This document shows, in pieces, positions 24,765-34,860 of a stretch of DNA of 64,000 bases (positions are counted from its first letter, which is position 1; each line of letters starts with the position of its first letter). The stretch comes from Rhynchosporium graminicola (Eukaryota; Ascomycota; Leotiomycetes; Helotiales; Ploettnerulaceae). Where the stretch lies: the NCBI GenBank assembly GCA_900074885.1, contig FJUW01000012.1, forward strand, positions 620,001-684,000, given 5' to 3'. The position numbers and the translations under genes are program-made. The notes below the pieces were generated by a model. It was given only the letters and a program-made list of their open reading frames with translations. It searched no databases and had not been told where the DNA came from.

Positions 24765-25902
24765 TCCTAGTTGAGTAGCGCCTCAAAAGCTAGTAGAAGC
24801 AGAAGCAGAAAGGAAAATTTGTTGCAAAGACGAAATTTGATTCTCTTACTACCAAGACGTGCTTGGTTCCGTCGTTTAGTTTCGTCAGTGGTTGAAGAGA
24901 TAATTGTTGTTCGTTGTTGAAGGAGACCTCAGAAATGCAGCCTCGGTAAATCATCCCAGGTTCAACTGCAGCTCTTTCAGATCTGCGACAGGGGACCACC
25001 GATCTGTTTAACTTCACGAGTCACGACAGCGGTCCCTTCTGCTTTCCTGCAAGAGGCTAGGCCATTTTTCGAGTCACCCGAGTCCGATGTCGTATCTGAT
25101 GTGGATTATCTGTTTCGGGACATCTATTATCGACGGTACATTTCCGGCAATGGTACAATAACAGGAGTATGCATCGGTTCATCTGAACTGCAAAAGGTTG
25201 GATCTAAACTATTCAAGATCTGGCTGCTGTCGAGTTTCATGCAAAGCTCGTGTCCCTTTTGAAGTAACACTAGGTGCTTCCTGTTTCGTGTTCATATCGA
25301 GAAGTTCAGCTCCCGGTGGTGCAGTAGTACTCCCGCCGCTTTAGTTGCTGTTAGGATCATGCATAAAAGACTACAAGATGTCTGGCTAGACCTAGCTGGT
25401 TTGTTCTGAAAGCAAGGAGGTACGATAACTTGAGGGCTTGAGGCTGCCGCGAGGCAACACCGCAAATTCCCCACCCAAAATATCTGTCTGCACTGGTCGG
25501 TCTCAAGGCGCTTACCCCGGGTTAGCTGACGGAGTAAGGGATATGGGCAGTTCGTCGCGAAGCCTCTGATTGGTTCGACGGTTTCCTCTTTTGGAGTTGC
25601 AGTTTGCAGGTGCAAGTGCGTGGGGGCCCTTCGGCACCCCCTCCCCCAAGCTGCTATCCAGATAGCTCTTGCACTATAGAAAACAATTTAAGAAGTATAG
25701 CTATTCTACTATAAATTCTTACTCTCCTAGAAACTTCCCTATGCTTTGGAATCCGTGCCGGTGGCTCCGCCAGCATCCAACTTGTAAGTGGTGAACAATT
25801 GAGACTTCTCTGCAAAACAGCTAGAAGCCGACGCATGTCAAGAAGTGATCGGAGGACATTACGTTCAAGTCAGACTCGAGATACTTTGACTGACTTGCAT
25901 TA
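24765..25902. other. Intergenic region upstream of enoyl-CoA hydratase
   Basis: This contains the promoter and leader of the hydratase gene. Beyond about 25100 it is featureless, with a GC-rich patch (GGGGGCCCTTCGGCACCCC, 25622-25640) followed by an AT-rich patch (25670-25730). Open frames at 25292-25615 and 25654-25836 (-) have no recognisable content. Confidence 0.4.
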
Positions 25903-26317
25903 GAGTCTGTTAGCAAGAATTTCCAGCAAGAGTGTAGCAGAATCTGCAACCGTTTTGACCAAGCAGAGAAACAGCTCCGGCGCGCTGTGTGTGTATGCTA
26001 CGCTCAGAGCCAAAATAAAGCTGCAGATATTTTTAGCTGCTGAAAATATCTGCAACTTCTTCTAGAGTGGTCGGTGGTGGAAATAACATTCGACTACTAA
26101 AAATTGGAGCTTTTTCTATAAAGTCATAAGGAACTTGTAAATTCTCCCTTTCCAGAATTAACCATAACTCGGTTCTACTACTAAATCGCTGCTAAGATTT
26201 TGATATTACTACTTTGGCAGTAGTATGAATCTCCCCTGCTACGCCAGGCTAAATCGAAGTATGGCTAGACTTGCAGAGTACGCCAAGAAGCTGCTGAGTA
26301 TTCTTGCTAACGGACTC
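25903..26317. mobile_element. TA-flanked non-autonomous element (mariner-type MITE candidate), 415 bp
   Basis: The left end reads GAGTCTGTTAGCAAGAAT (25903-25920) and the right end is its reverse complement with one mismatch (26300-26317). TA lies directly outside each end (25901-25902 and 26318-26319). This is the expected signature of a Tc1/mariner-class element with a TA target duplication. It has no transposase frame. Inside it, 26022-26033 and 26043-26054 form a perfect 12-bp hairpin with a 9-nt loop. Confidence 0.65.
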
Positions 26318-26828
26318 TACCTCCGTACTGTATCAATGTAGTTTAAACTGACGATACGAACGGTCCGCCGGACACGGGAGTCCATGGATGCTTCTGCGGA
26401 GGCTCGAGAGGGTGGACCGGGCCCACTCAGAACGGCTTCGTCCGATCTCCTGGTTGTCAATGTAGCAAAAGAGCCGTGGAACAACCGAAGAAGTCAAGGG
26501 CACCCTCCTCACAAATGAGGCCCGAAAGAGCTCTGTTAGGCCTCTTTCTGATTTTTCGAGAATACGATTATTTCGTCATGAGGCCACACGGCACACCAAA
26601 TATATCACCATAAACACGCATGCCGCTCTTGCTCGCTCAATAATGGACTTGCTGAAATCGTGCGAAAGTAGAACTACCTACCGAGGTATATTCCTTGTGT
26701 TTATCTGAAATATTTTATAGTAGCTGTGGAAATTTTCCGGATGAATCTGTGTCTCGATAAAGCTAGCTTCGAGAGAAGCGAAACGACTGCGTCTCTACTT
26801 ATAGAGCTATAGAGGAACAGCGGGTTAA
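26318..26828. other. Spacer between two inverted-repeat elements
   Basis: No supported gene. It includes a short GC-rich stretch (about 26355-26420, CGGTCCGCCGGACACGGGAG) and otherwise ordinary intergenic sequence. The 71-codon frame at 26701-26916 (-) partly overlaps the next element and is not supported. Confidence 0.4.
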
Positions 26829-26992
26829 GTATTGTCCCTAGTAGACTAGGATCACAAAGCTCTGGACTACCTAGATAGAGCAATATCATTAGAACGCACT
26901 GACTTGATCGTACCAAGTTGATTATCTGTTTGCCCCTCGATTAAGTAAGTCTCGAGACCCGCAGAACTCTCTTAGTCGACTAGGGACAATAC
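26829..26992. mobile_element. TTAA-flanked inverted-repeat element, 164 bp
   Basis: GTATTGTCCCTAGT then GACTA begins at 26829 and its reverse complement ends at 26992, with 19 of 20 bases matching. TTAA stands immediately outside both ends (26825-26828 and 26993-26996). A TTAA target duplication is typical of piggyBac-like elements, and a TA duplication cannot be excluded. It is too small to code for anything and must be non-autonomous. It ends about 450 bp upstream of the start codon of the adenylation/membrane fusion gene. Confidence 0.55.
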
Positions 26993-26996
26993 TTAA

Positions 26997-27439
26997 AATC
27001 TGTACCTGCGTAGTCGCTTGGCCCTCTCGCCCTAGAGCCAAAAGAGGTTCTCTTGAACATACATAATTTTCTCACGACGAGCCGGGAAAACCCGCCAAGA
27101 ATCAGCTTGAAGATCTTGGCGAACGAAGTCTAATAGTAATGGGGCCTTGTGAGATGCAGCATGATTCAGAATCTGCAACTTCCCTTGTCTGAAGTCGGAA
27201 CAATGACTGGAATGGGAGAGAATGGCGTTGTTAAGGATCTGGAAGCATAGTAAGGGAATATGAAGCTGAATTGGGCCAATAGATAAGTCTAGCCTACACC
27301 TTGCTCATGATGTGAACAATTTCATATAAAGCTGGTGCTCTGACTCCTGAGTAAAGCATACATTTGCTCGTCTTGCTTACTTCTAATTCAATTCTCCTTT
27401 GTTCTCAATTCGAGAAGCTGAGCTTTATCCTTATTCACA
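26997..27439 (+). promoter_or_regulatory. Promoter region of the NRPS-like membrane gene
   Basis: An intergenic stretch between the TTAA-flanked element and the start codon at 27440. A CATATAAAG sequence near 27323-27331 is a plausible TATA box. It is followed by a CT-rich leader (TTCTCCTTTGTTCTC near 27392), usual for fungal 5' leaders. Assignment is by position and composition only. Confidence 0.45.
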
Positions 27440-30400
27440 ATGATCGATTCGTTCCAAGGACTAGAAGGTCTTAATTCTGCTGAACAGGTGTTGTTTAACC
27501 GTAAGTGGTTATGACAAGACTATAAAACATATTCCTACCCTCAGCCAAACTCTCTAGGTTTTTCCACCAAGCAATTCGCCGCTAACACAGTATTCATTGT
27601 AGAATTTGGCCATGGGCAGAATGTTGAAACACCATTCGGAACCATCCACGGCGCGATTGAGAGCAAAGTCGATCAACTGCCAAATTCAATTGCTGTCGAA
27701 CAAGATGGCGGCAGTCTTACATATCAAGAACTTGAGAGGGCAGCAAATGGCCTGGCCAATCGCCTCATAACAATGGGTCTGGAGCCTCAACAACGTGTCT
27801 GCTTAGTTGTGCAGCGATCTCTACCAATGGCAATTGCAATTCTCGCCGTTTTGAAGGCAGGCTGTCAATACGTACCGCTCGACGGGCAAGTGACGGCGGA
27901 AAGTGCACTCCGACACATCATGAAAGATACGCAGGCGCCATTTGTTTTGTGCCTTGAAAAATTCTACGAAAAAGTTCAGCAACTCAGCGAGCCATGCGCC
28001 AGAATAGTCGTTCTCGATAGCTCCACTCTCGAGAAGCCTAGGTCAACTCTCAGACCAAACTTACCTGTTAGCCACAGTGATGGAGCTTATTGCATTTATA
28101 CTTCAGGTGAGTGATTTACGTCATGGTACAGGTTTATTTCTGACCCCAAAACAGGAAGCACAGGTCCGCCGAAAGGCGTCGATGTTACACACGGGAACGT
28201 CACAAACTTGTTGTGCAGTTACCCAGGAAATCTGAACATACAGCAGGGAACAAATGTTGCTCAGCTCCTCTCCATCTCGTTTGACATGGGTAAGAACTCC
28301 AGGTGGTGTGTTCTGAGTTTGATTTGGAGTTTACCGAAGATCCTAACCGTGCAAATCCAGCTCAATGGGAGATACTGGGAACTCTAATCAACGGGGCAAC
28401 ACTTTTGATTCGGACAAGCAAATGGGAACCAGTCCTGTCGCGGGTAGGTAAACTCTATAATCCCTGAGCATCTGTGATGCACGACATCATCGGCCTAAAG
28501 CTTATTGTAGGCTCACACTATAATATCTACCCCGTCAATACTTGCCACATTTCCCCGCAAAGCATATCCGAATATCAAAGTCGTAGCTGTTGCTGGGGAG
28601 CCTTGCCCGAAAGTGTAAGTTCTCATCAGTGCTTAGAAAGTGTTGAGCGATATTCTAACATATTGCCTAGGCTTGCAGATGAATGGGTTTCGCAAGCGGA
28701 ATTTTTTAATTGCTGTGGTCCCACCGAAGTGACAATTGTCAATACCATGCACAGGTATGTTGTCTCTTGTCCATGCCGAGAGGATTCGTTAGTCCTAGAG
28801 TATTCTAGGCTTTTAGGGTCAAACCACTCACGGATTCCAGGCACAGAACAGGAAGCGAACTTTCGATAGGGAAGCCTGTACCTAACACCAGTGTCTATAT
28901 CCTGGACGAAGATGAGAATCCTGTACCTATCGGCCAGACTGGCTTGATGTGGGTTGGAGGTGCTTCTGTTTCACGTGGTACGTCATGGAAAGCTCACATT
29001 CATTCTTCATCCTTTCAATGTCTCAAGGTCTTCTCTAAACTTGTCTTATCCTCTTTTTATACCAGGATGACTTTGCCAACACCTCATTGCGTACAGGATA
29101 TCTCAATTTGCCAGAATTTACATCAACACGCTACAAAAATGACAAGTTCAACAACTCTGAGTACGGTTTTCCCATCGTGTCTAATAAAAACTTGCTAATT
29201 AAGTACAGATCTGAGATGTTCAACACCGGTGACCTGTGTCGCTGGAATACGGATGGAACGATTTCTTACGAAGGTCGGGCTGATGATCAGGTCAAGATCA
29301 AAGGCTTCAGAGTCGAATTAGACAGCGTCGCAGCATCTATGGAAGCTGCGCCGTTTGTGACAAAGGCTTGTGCAATCTTCAGCGAGAAAGTACTCTGGGG
29401 TTTCTACTCAGGCCCTCAAGGTGCCGAGGAAGCCACAGTCAGAAGCGCCGTCGAGCAGCGCCAGCCATACTACGCCGTTCCTTCGAAGCTCGTGTTCATA
29501 GGAACGCTGCCAATGACTTCAAACGGTAAGATTGATAAACGCGCACTGCTGGCTTCAATAGTTGGTGGGACACCAACTATAACACGAAAGAGGACGGAGC
29601 TTTCGAAACCACAGCCTGCATTGGTTGCTTCTGAAAAGCAATATATGCAGATGATCGTTGGACCTCCATCGATATACTCATCAAGCGATTCAGAGAACGA
29701 CAACCCCGAGGAATTTTCGCTGCCGCAGAAGAAGGGCAGACATGGAATACGTGCCCTACGACATAGGGTATTATCCCTTTATCGACGGCTGTTTACCATA
29801 GTCTTTGTCGTCAATATAGTGGCAGTATGTCTGATGGTTTTCTTTGGTCGCACTGGAAAGGGCTTACAGAACATCTCCACGGCCATTGCTACGAATCTAA
29901 CGCTGGCAGTTCTGATGAGACAAGAATATGTCATCAATGCCTTGTTTACAATCGCTTGCGCCGTGCCGACCTCTTGGCCAATCTGGATTAGAAGAAACTG
30001 TGCAAAAATATACCACATTGGCGGACTACACAGCGGATGCGCGGTCTTTTCACTTATTTGGCTTATCATCTTCACAGTGGGCACAACTATCAATAGTCCA
30101 GATCCAGCGGCTTTAGTGGTCTCTTATCTTATCATAGCTCTAATGCTTGCGATGGTCGGAACAGCGCATCCAACAATGCGGCAAAAGTACCATGATCGAT
30201 TCGAATTGGTCCATCGTTTTGTAGGATGGACGGCACTTGCTCTTTTCTGGGCTCAAACGGTCGTTGTCACCAACAGTGGTCGAGGCATCAAGTCACTCAG
30301 CGCCGCATTAGTAGCAAGTCCTGGTTTTTGGCTCCTAACCACCGCAACAACCAGTGTAATTCTCCCTTGGCTCCATCTCCGCAAAGTTACAGTGCGCGCC

Positions 30401-31000
30401 GACATACTTTCTCAGCATGCGGTACGCCTATATTTTACCTACGCCAATCCTGTCTCAGGAACCGCGATTCGCCTCTCGGAACGTCCACTCATAGAATGGC
30501 ACGCGTTTGCTACGATTGCAAAGCCAGGCGACAAAGAGTTTTCGGTCATCGTTTCCAATGCAGGGGACTGGACAAAGCGTCAAATTCAGAAGGGTCCAAC
30601 TAAAATGTGGGTGCGTGGCATCCCAGCCTGTGGTGTGCTTCGTATCGTCCCTTTGTTTCGCTCGATCGTGCTCGTAGCATCGGGTTCCGGAATCGGACCT
30701 TGTTTGCCTGTTATATACGCCAAAAAGGTGTCGTGTAGAATTTTCTGGTCAACTCCTCACCCTGAGCAAAATTTTGGCAAAGAAATTATGGACGCCATCA
30801 AAGATGCCGATCCCAATGCAGTGATCCACAATACAAAGACTCAAGGCCGGCCAGATATGGTCGCAATCACTTATCGACTACTGAGAGAGAGTGGAGCGGA
30901 GGCAATTGCGATCATCAGTAATAAGAAACTGACGCAAATGGTTGTCTATGCAATGGAGGCGAGAGGTGTTCCGGCTTTTGGTGCTATTTTTGATTCTTGA
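27440..31000 (+). CDS. NRPS-like adenylation domain fused to membrane flavoprotein-type reductase module
   Basis: Nine exons: 27440-27500, 27558-28106, 28155-28289, 28361-28443, 28511-28614, 28671-28754, 28841-28977, 29097-29160 and 29209-31000, giving about 1002 aa. Adenylation motifs appear in order: YTSGSTGPPKG, FNCCGPTEVTI, MFNTGDLCRW, GRADDQVKIKGFRVELD and NGKIDKRAL (residues ~40-520). No carrier-protein serine motif follows. Instead, residues ~600-780 hold several hydrophobic helices with His-containing loops (GGLHSGC, GTAHPTM, ELVHRFVGW). Residues ~890-1002 resemble the nucleotide-binding half of a ferredoxin-reductase fold (LVASGSGIGPCLP; final GVPAFGAIFDS). This arrangement resembles the TmpA/TmpB membrane proteins of Aspergillus nidulans, implicated in conidiation signalling. 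That link is from memory of the family. The substrate is unknown. The last intron (29161-29208) is 48 nt, frame-neutral and stop-free. Confidence 0.85.
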
Positions 31001-32564
31001 ATATGACGGTTTGTTGTATTTCGTGTATCTACATTATTTACTTACCTTCCTACCTTCCACGGATATCTTTGCTTATTATCTCACGTACTTCATTATATTT
31101 CCGGATACATATGCTCGCAGGATCGCTTATTTTATGGAAGACTCACTGAAGCCGGCATTTGAACGAGGACGATTCACTTCCCGGAGGAGGCTCAGTGGTC
31201 GATGAATGAAGGGTTGCAGAAGCATGGGTGCGTTGCGGAATGAATATAGGTCCGGGAGCTACCGAGGCTGAATATGGAGAGATTCGAGAGGGGGAAGGAG
31301 GGTCACAAACTTCACATATCACATCTCTGTCTTGATACAAGCCTGTATTCTGGTGCCTTGGGCAGTCCTCAATCTTGGCCCATTTCTCAGGATCGGTGCC
31401 GACCCTGTGCGCTGCGGCAAAAAGCCACCTCCGATTTTTCTTGTACGTGACCGCAGCTCAATCTGATATGCCGCTCTTGACACATTACTTCTGTCGGTAA
31501 ACAAGCAAGTCTTGGATGGAAATTTAGTACACCTGGACTTGTTGAATGAAAGAAGGGCGTAGGTGAGTTGAATGGATGACCTTGGTGCGCCTTTTCCTTG
31601 CGCAAACAACGTCAACTAATCTTTTAAGTCCTGCGAGAGAACTTGGATATCTCCAATCTATAATTGAAACAGGTCCTTGTTTACAATCAACTTGCACGCT
31701 GTTCTGTGCGCTGCATCTAGAGAGTGCTGTTGTGGTTGGTTCCACATGAGCAGGATTACTTTGTTATCTTATCGTGAACTAGAAACCCATTGTGTATAAC
31801 GACGTATCATTTGTTGCCTTTCAGACCTCACAAAACCAACTTTTACCACATTTATTGTTCTTTTTCTTTTGTTTTGTTTTTGTTTGCCACAAGCGAGCTC
31901 GCTTAGTAGTAGCTTCTTAATCTTTCCGTGGATCATGTTGAAATCCACATTCACTGAAAACAGGAGTTTGTTCCGGAGCCAGAGAAGAAAATTAATGAGG
32001 TGATTGATATTGACCGACGGTGACTGAATGTCATTGAATCAAAGATCGGCGAAAACGACGACTCGAACAAGCCGTACTTCCTAGGAAACCGAAACTATTT
32101 AGCCCTAAATTTCGGTTCTCGGATGTGCAATTGGCCATTAAGGTACGAAACTAACCATGATTACATTCCAAACCACTCCGGTCTTATACCAGTGTGACGT
32201 GGTTTGTAAATAACATCAACCATGGCTCAATTGATGCTCAAGAGAGTATACCGATGTCCAGCCGGTCCTCCCTACTAATGGTAAGCGATCACGTGACTTT
32301 GAAGCGCCACTTCATCTGTTATCCCCTTGCGCTCGCTACTTCTTCGAGCCTCACATCAACGTCAGCACGAATTAGTCACCTTCTCTTCCAGAGCACCGAG
32401 ACAAGACCTTCGCAGTGGAAAAGAAGAATCTAATATGTTTCAAGGGGCTGGTGGTGCCAAGAATAAAACGCGCTGACTTTAGTCGAAGTCAACCGATCGA
32501 AATATCCCGCGTCGTCTCATATCTCGAGATTCGCGAAGGTCAACAAGCCTTAAGGATCACCGAT
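31001..32564. other. Intergenic region, no supported gene
   Basis: This holds the 3' UTR of the adenylation gene and the promoter of TDP1. A T-rich tract (TTCTTTTTCTTTTGTTTTG near 31858-31878) and a Leu/Tyr-coding pyrimidine stretch near 31020-31110 are the only visible features. An in-frame open extension of TDP1 upstream to 32415 lacks family features and is probably leader. Confidence 0.4.
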
Positions 32565-34860
32565 ATGGATGACGCTTCAACGGTGTCGGGTTCTACGTCA
32601 CCATCTCCAGAACAGCTTCAGGAAGACCGTGATCTTCAAGAGGCTATAAGACTCTCAAACATACATGATTCTTCTACAGCCTCTGCCTCACTCTCATCAT
32701 CCCCAGAACAACACCAGGAGGACCGCGATCTTCAAGGAGCCATCATAATTTCCAAAATTGGGGGCTCTTCAACTGCGTCTGGTACCCCAAGTGCTCTAGG
32801 CTCACCAGCGATTTCTCTCTCTCCTTCGCCAGCTACGGAACGAGTAGAAAAGAGCGAAAGAGGATCGAAACGCAAGGCTCAAGACGAAATTGCGCCGAAA
32901 TCCAAACTTGCTCCTTCTCTTTCTACCAGCCTGGCGGTTTTTACCTCCAGCTTGGAAAGCATGGATGAAAGTTCGTCCGAGCAAGTTCCCTGTAAGTTTG
33001 TGACTGGTCCAGGATTCTCCGATTCTGATGAACACAATCTAGCCAGCCTCTCCTCTTCCAGTATAGCAGTGGCTACTGTAAAATATCCCAACGGTGCCCT
33101 GCGTATAACTCGGACTCCTGGTAGAAAGAACGCCAAGAATTGCGTCAATCTCAAAGACGTAATTCAAGGAAAGAGCCTCGTCTCCGCATGTGCATTCTCC
33201 TTCTTCATCGGTGAGAATGAGTTTTATGACCATTTCCCACTGTCTCATTCATCTAATGCAGTACCAGTCAGTCTGAGCTCCCCTGTATTCGTTGACAACG
33301 TTCTGACTTTTGCACAGATCTACATCGGCCGAGATGTCAACATGGGTAATTGAACTCCCTTTCATCTTCATTTGTATTTTTGAGTTCTTCGTGAACCGCT
33401 AGACAACGACTTGACTAAAGCCCCGCAACCATAGATCCCATGACTCAAGAAGCATGTCGTCAGGCTGGCGTTCCACTACTCATGCAGGACGGCAAACCCG
33501 GCAAGGTGGCAAAGAAGACAATGAAAATTATAGAGCCCAAACTACGCGAGATATACACCAAACGACTTGGCAAAAACTATAACGCATTCTATGCATGGTC
33601 TTCCGGCTCTTCTCATTCAAAGATCCTTGTATTAGTATATCCCGAATTTCTCAGACTGGTCATTACCTCGTGTAACATGATGAACATCGACACGGTCCTG
33701 GGTGACAATCACTGTGAGTACTGTGTGCAGCTTTATTATCCGGAAGGGGTTATCGACACCTGCCTGACTCTTCTACTGAGACAGTGTCAAATAACTAGTT
33801 ACTGATCTCCATTGTATATAGGGTATATCCACGACTTCCCGAAGCGGACTTTGCGAACAAAGGCGGATTTAACCCCCTTCGAGACTGATCTCTTGTCGCA
33901 TCTCACAGCTCTTGGCACCCCGGAGTGCTTCGTCGATTCGATCCAGGGTCTTTACGACTATTCTACCGTGAAGGTACATCTCACAACTTCAGTACCAGGT
34001 GTGTGCTCAGGTGACAAGGCCGAGAACCATGGTCTACTTCGTTTCCGACGCATTATACTCGGTCTTGATTTGAAGCTGTCAGAAAAGGTAAGCAAAAATA
34101 TCAGGCTCGAGATATGTGCAGCAAGCATCGGCAATATTTCTGCGAAGTGGTTGAATGGCTTCAACGATTGTGTTATGGGCAGAGCTGCACTTGTAGCAGG
34201 TGACGATTTGCGACCCGTGCCAGATTTGAAGTTGTTCTATCCGACGGTAGGAGACGTTAAGACTGCAGATTCTTCATCCCAGGATGCCGCGAGCAACATT
34301 GGCTGTCATTTACGCCCGTGGATAAATGCACCTAATGCAGTCAAGCGGATCTTTCATCACTATCGCTCGAAGGATACCGGAAAACTCTTTCATCAGAAGC
34401 TCATCCTGGCGTACAATCCTCAAGACACAAATGCCGCACCGTACTTTGTCTACATCGGCTCAGCCAACTTTTCACAATCCGCTTGGGGTGCACTCGAAGC
34501 CGACAAAAAGAAGAACGAAGCTACTGGCGACACGAAGCTCATGAAGCTCACCAACTTTGAATGCGGTGTGGTAGTGCCCTGCCATCTCGTGGAGAGCTTA
34601 CTTGAAAAGGGAACCAAAAGCTGGCAGGACGGAATTGTACCTTACGATCAAGCTGCAGCGTCCTACACTCTGCCTAAAGATAGACCATGGAATGGTATGT
34701 ATTTCCAGTCCAGTCTATAAGATCCGACAGTCTAGGATCCCTTCGATACACGATTGAATATCCCTTGTTAGATATCTGGAAATGGCAATCCGATGCTGAC
34801 GCAGCAACAGATCCTAGATGGGTGGTAGACTTCGATAAGAATTATCAAGGCGCCTCCTAG
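32565..34860 (+). CDS. TDP1: Tyrosyl-DNA phosphodiesterase 1 with tandem UIMs
   Basis: Five exons: 32565-33266 (alternative end 33260), 33318-33345, 33435-33713, 33822-34694 and 34811-34860, giving about 643 aa. The enzyme hydrolyses 3'-phosphotyrosyl links left by stalled topoisomerase I. The two phospholipase-D-type HxK motifs are present: SSHSKILVLVYPEF (H304, K306) and LFHQKLILAYN (H527, K529), with YIGSANFSQSAWG after the second. SACAFSFFI, IYIGRDVNMDP and TSCNMMNIDTVLGDNHWYIHDFP also fit the family, as does the end DRPWNDPRWVVDF. The first 75 residues carry two copies of a ubiquitin-interacting-type motif (EDRDLQEAIRLS, EDRDLQGAIIIS) in a 32-residue tandem repeat. The start was set at MDDAS because sequence upstream in the frame looks non-coding. 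Confidence 0.93.

Noticed and set aside
32415..32564. In-frame upstream extension of TDP1 by 50 codons
   Set aside because: MDDAS followed by the UIM repeat fits the family start better, and the extension has no family features.
34736..34860. Alternative last exon of TDP1 reading GSLRYTIEYPLLD
   Set aside because: The later acceptor at 34810 gives DRPWNDPRWVVDF, which matches the usual TDP1 C-terminus, while the alternative does not.
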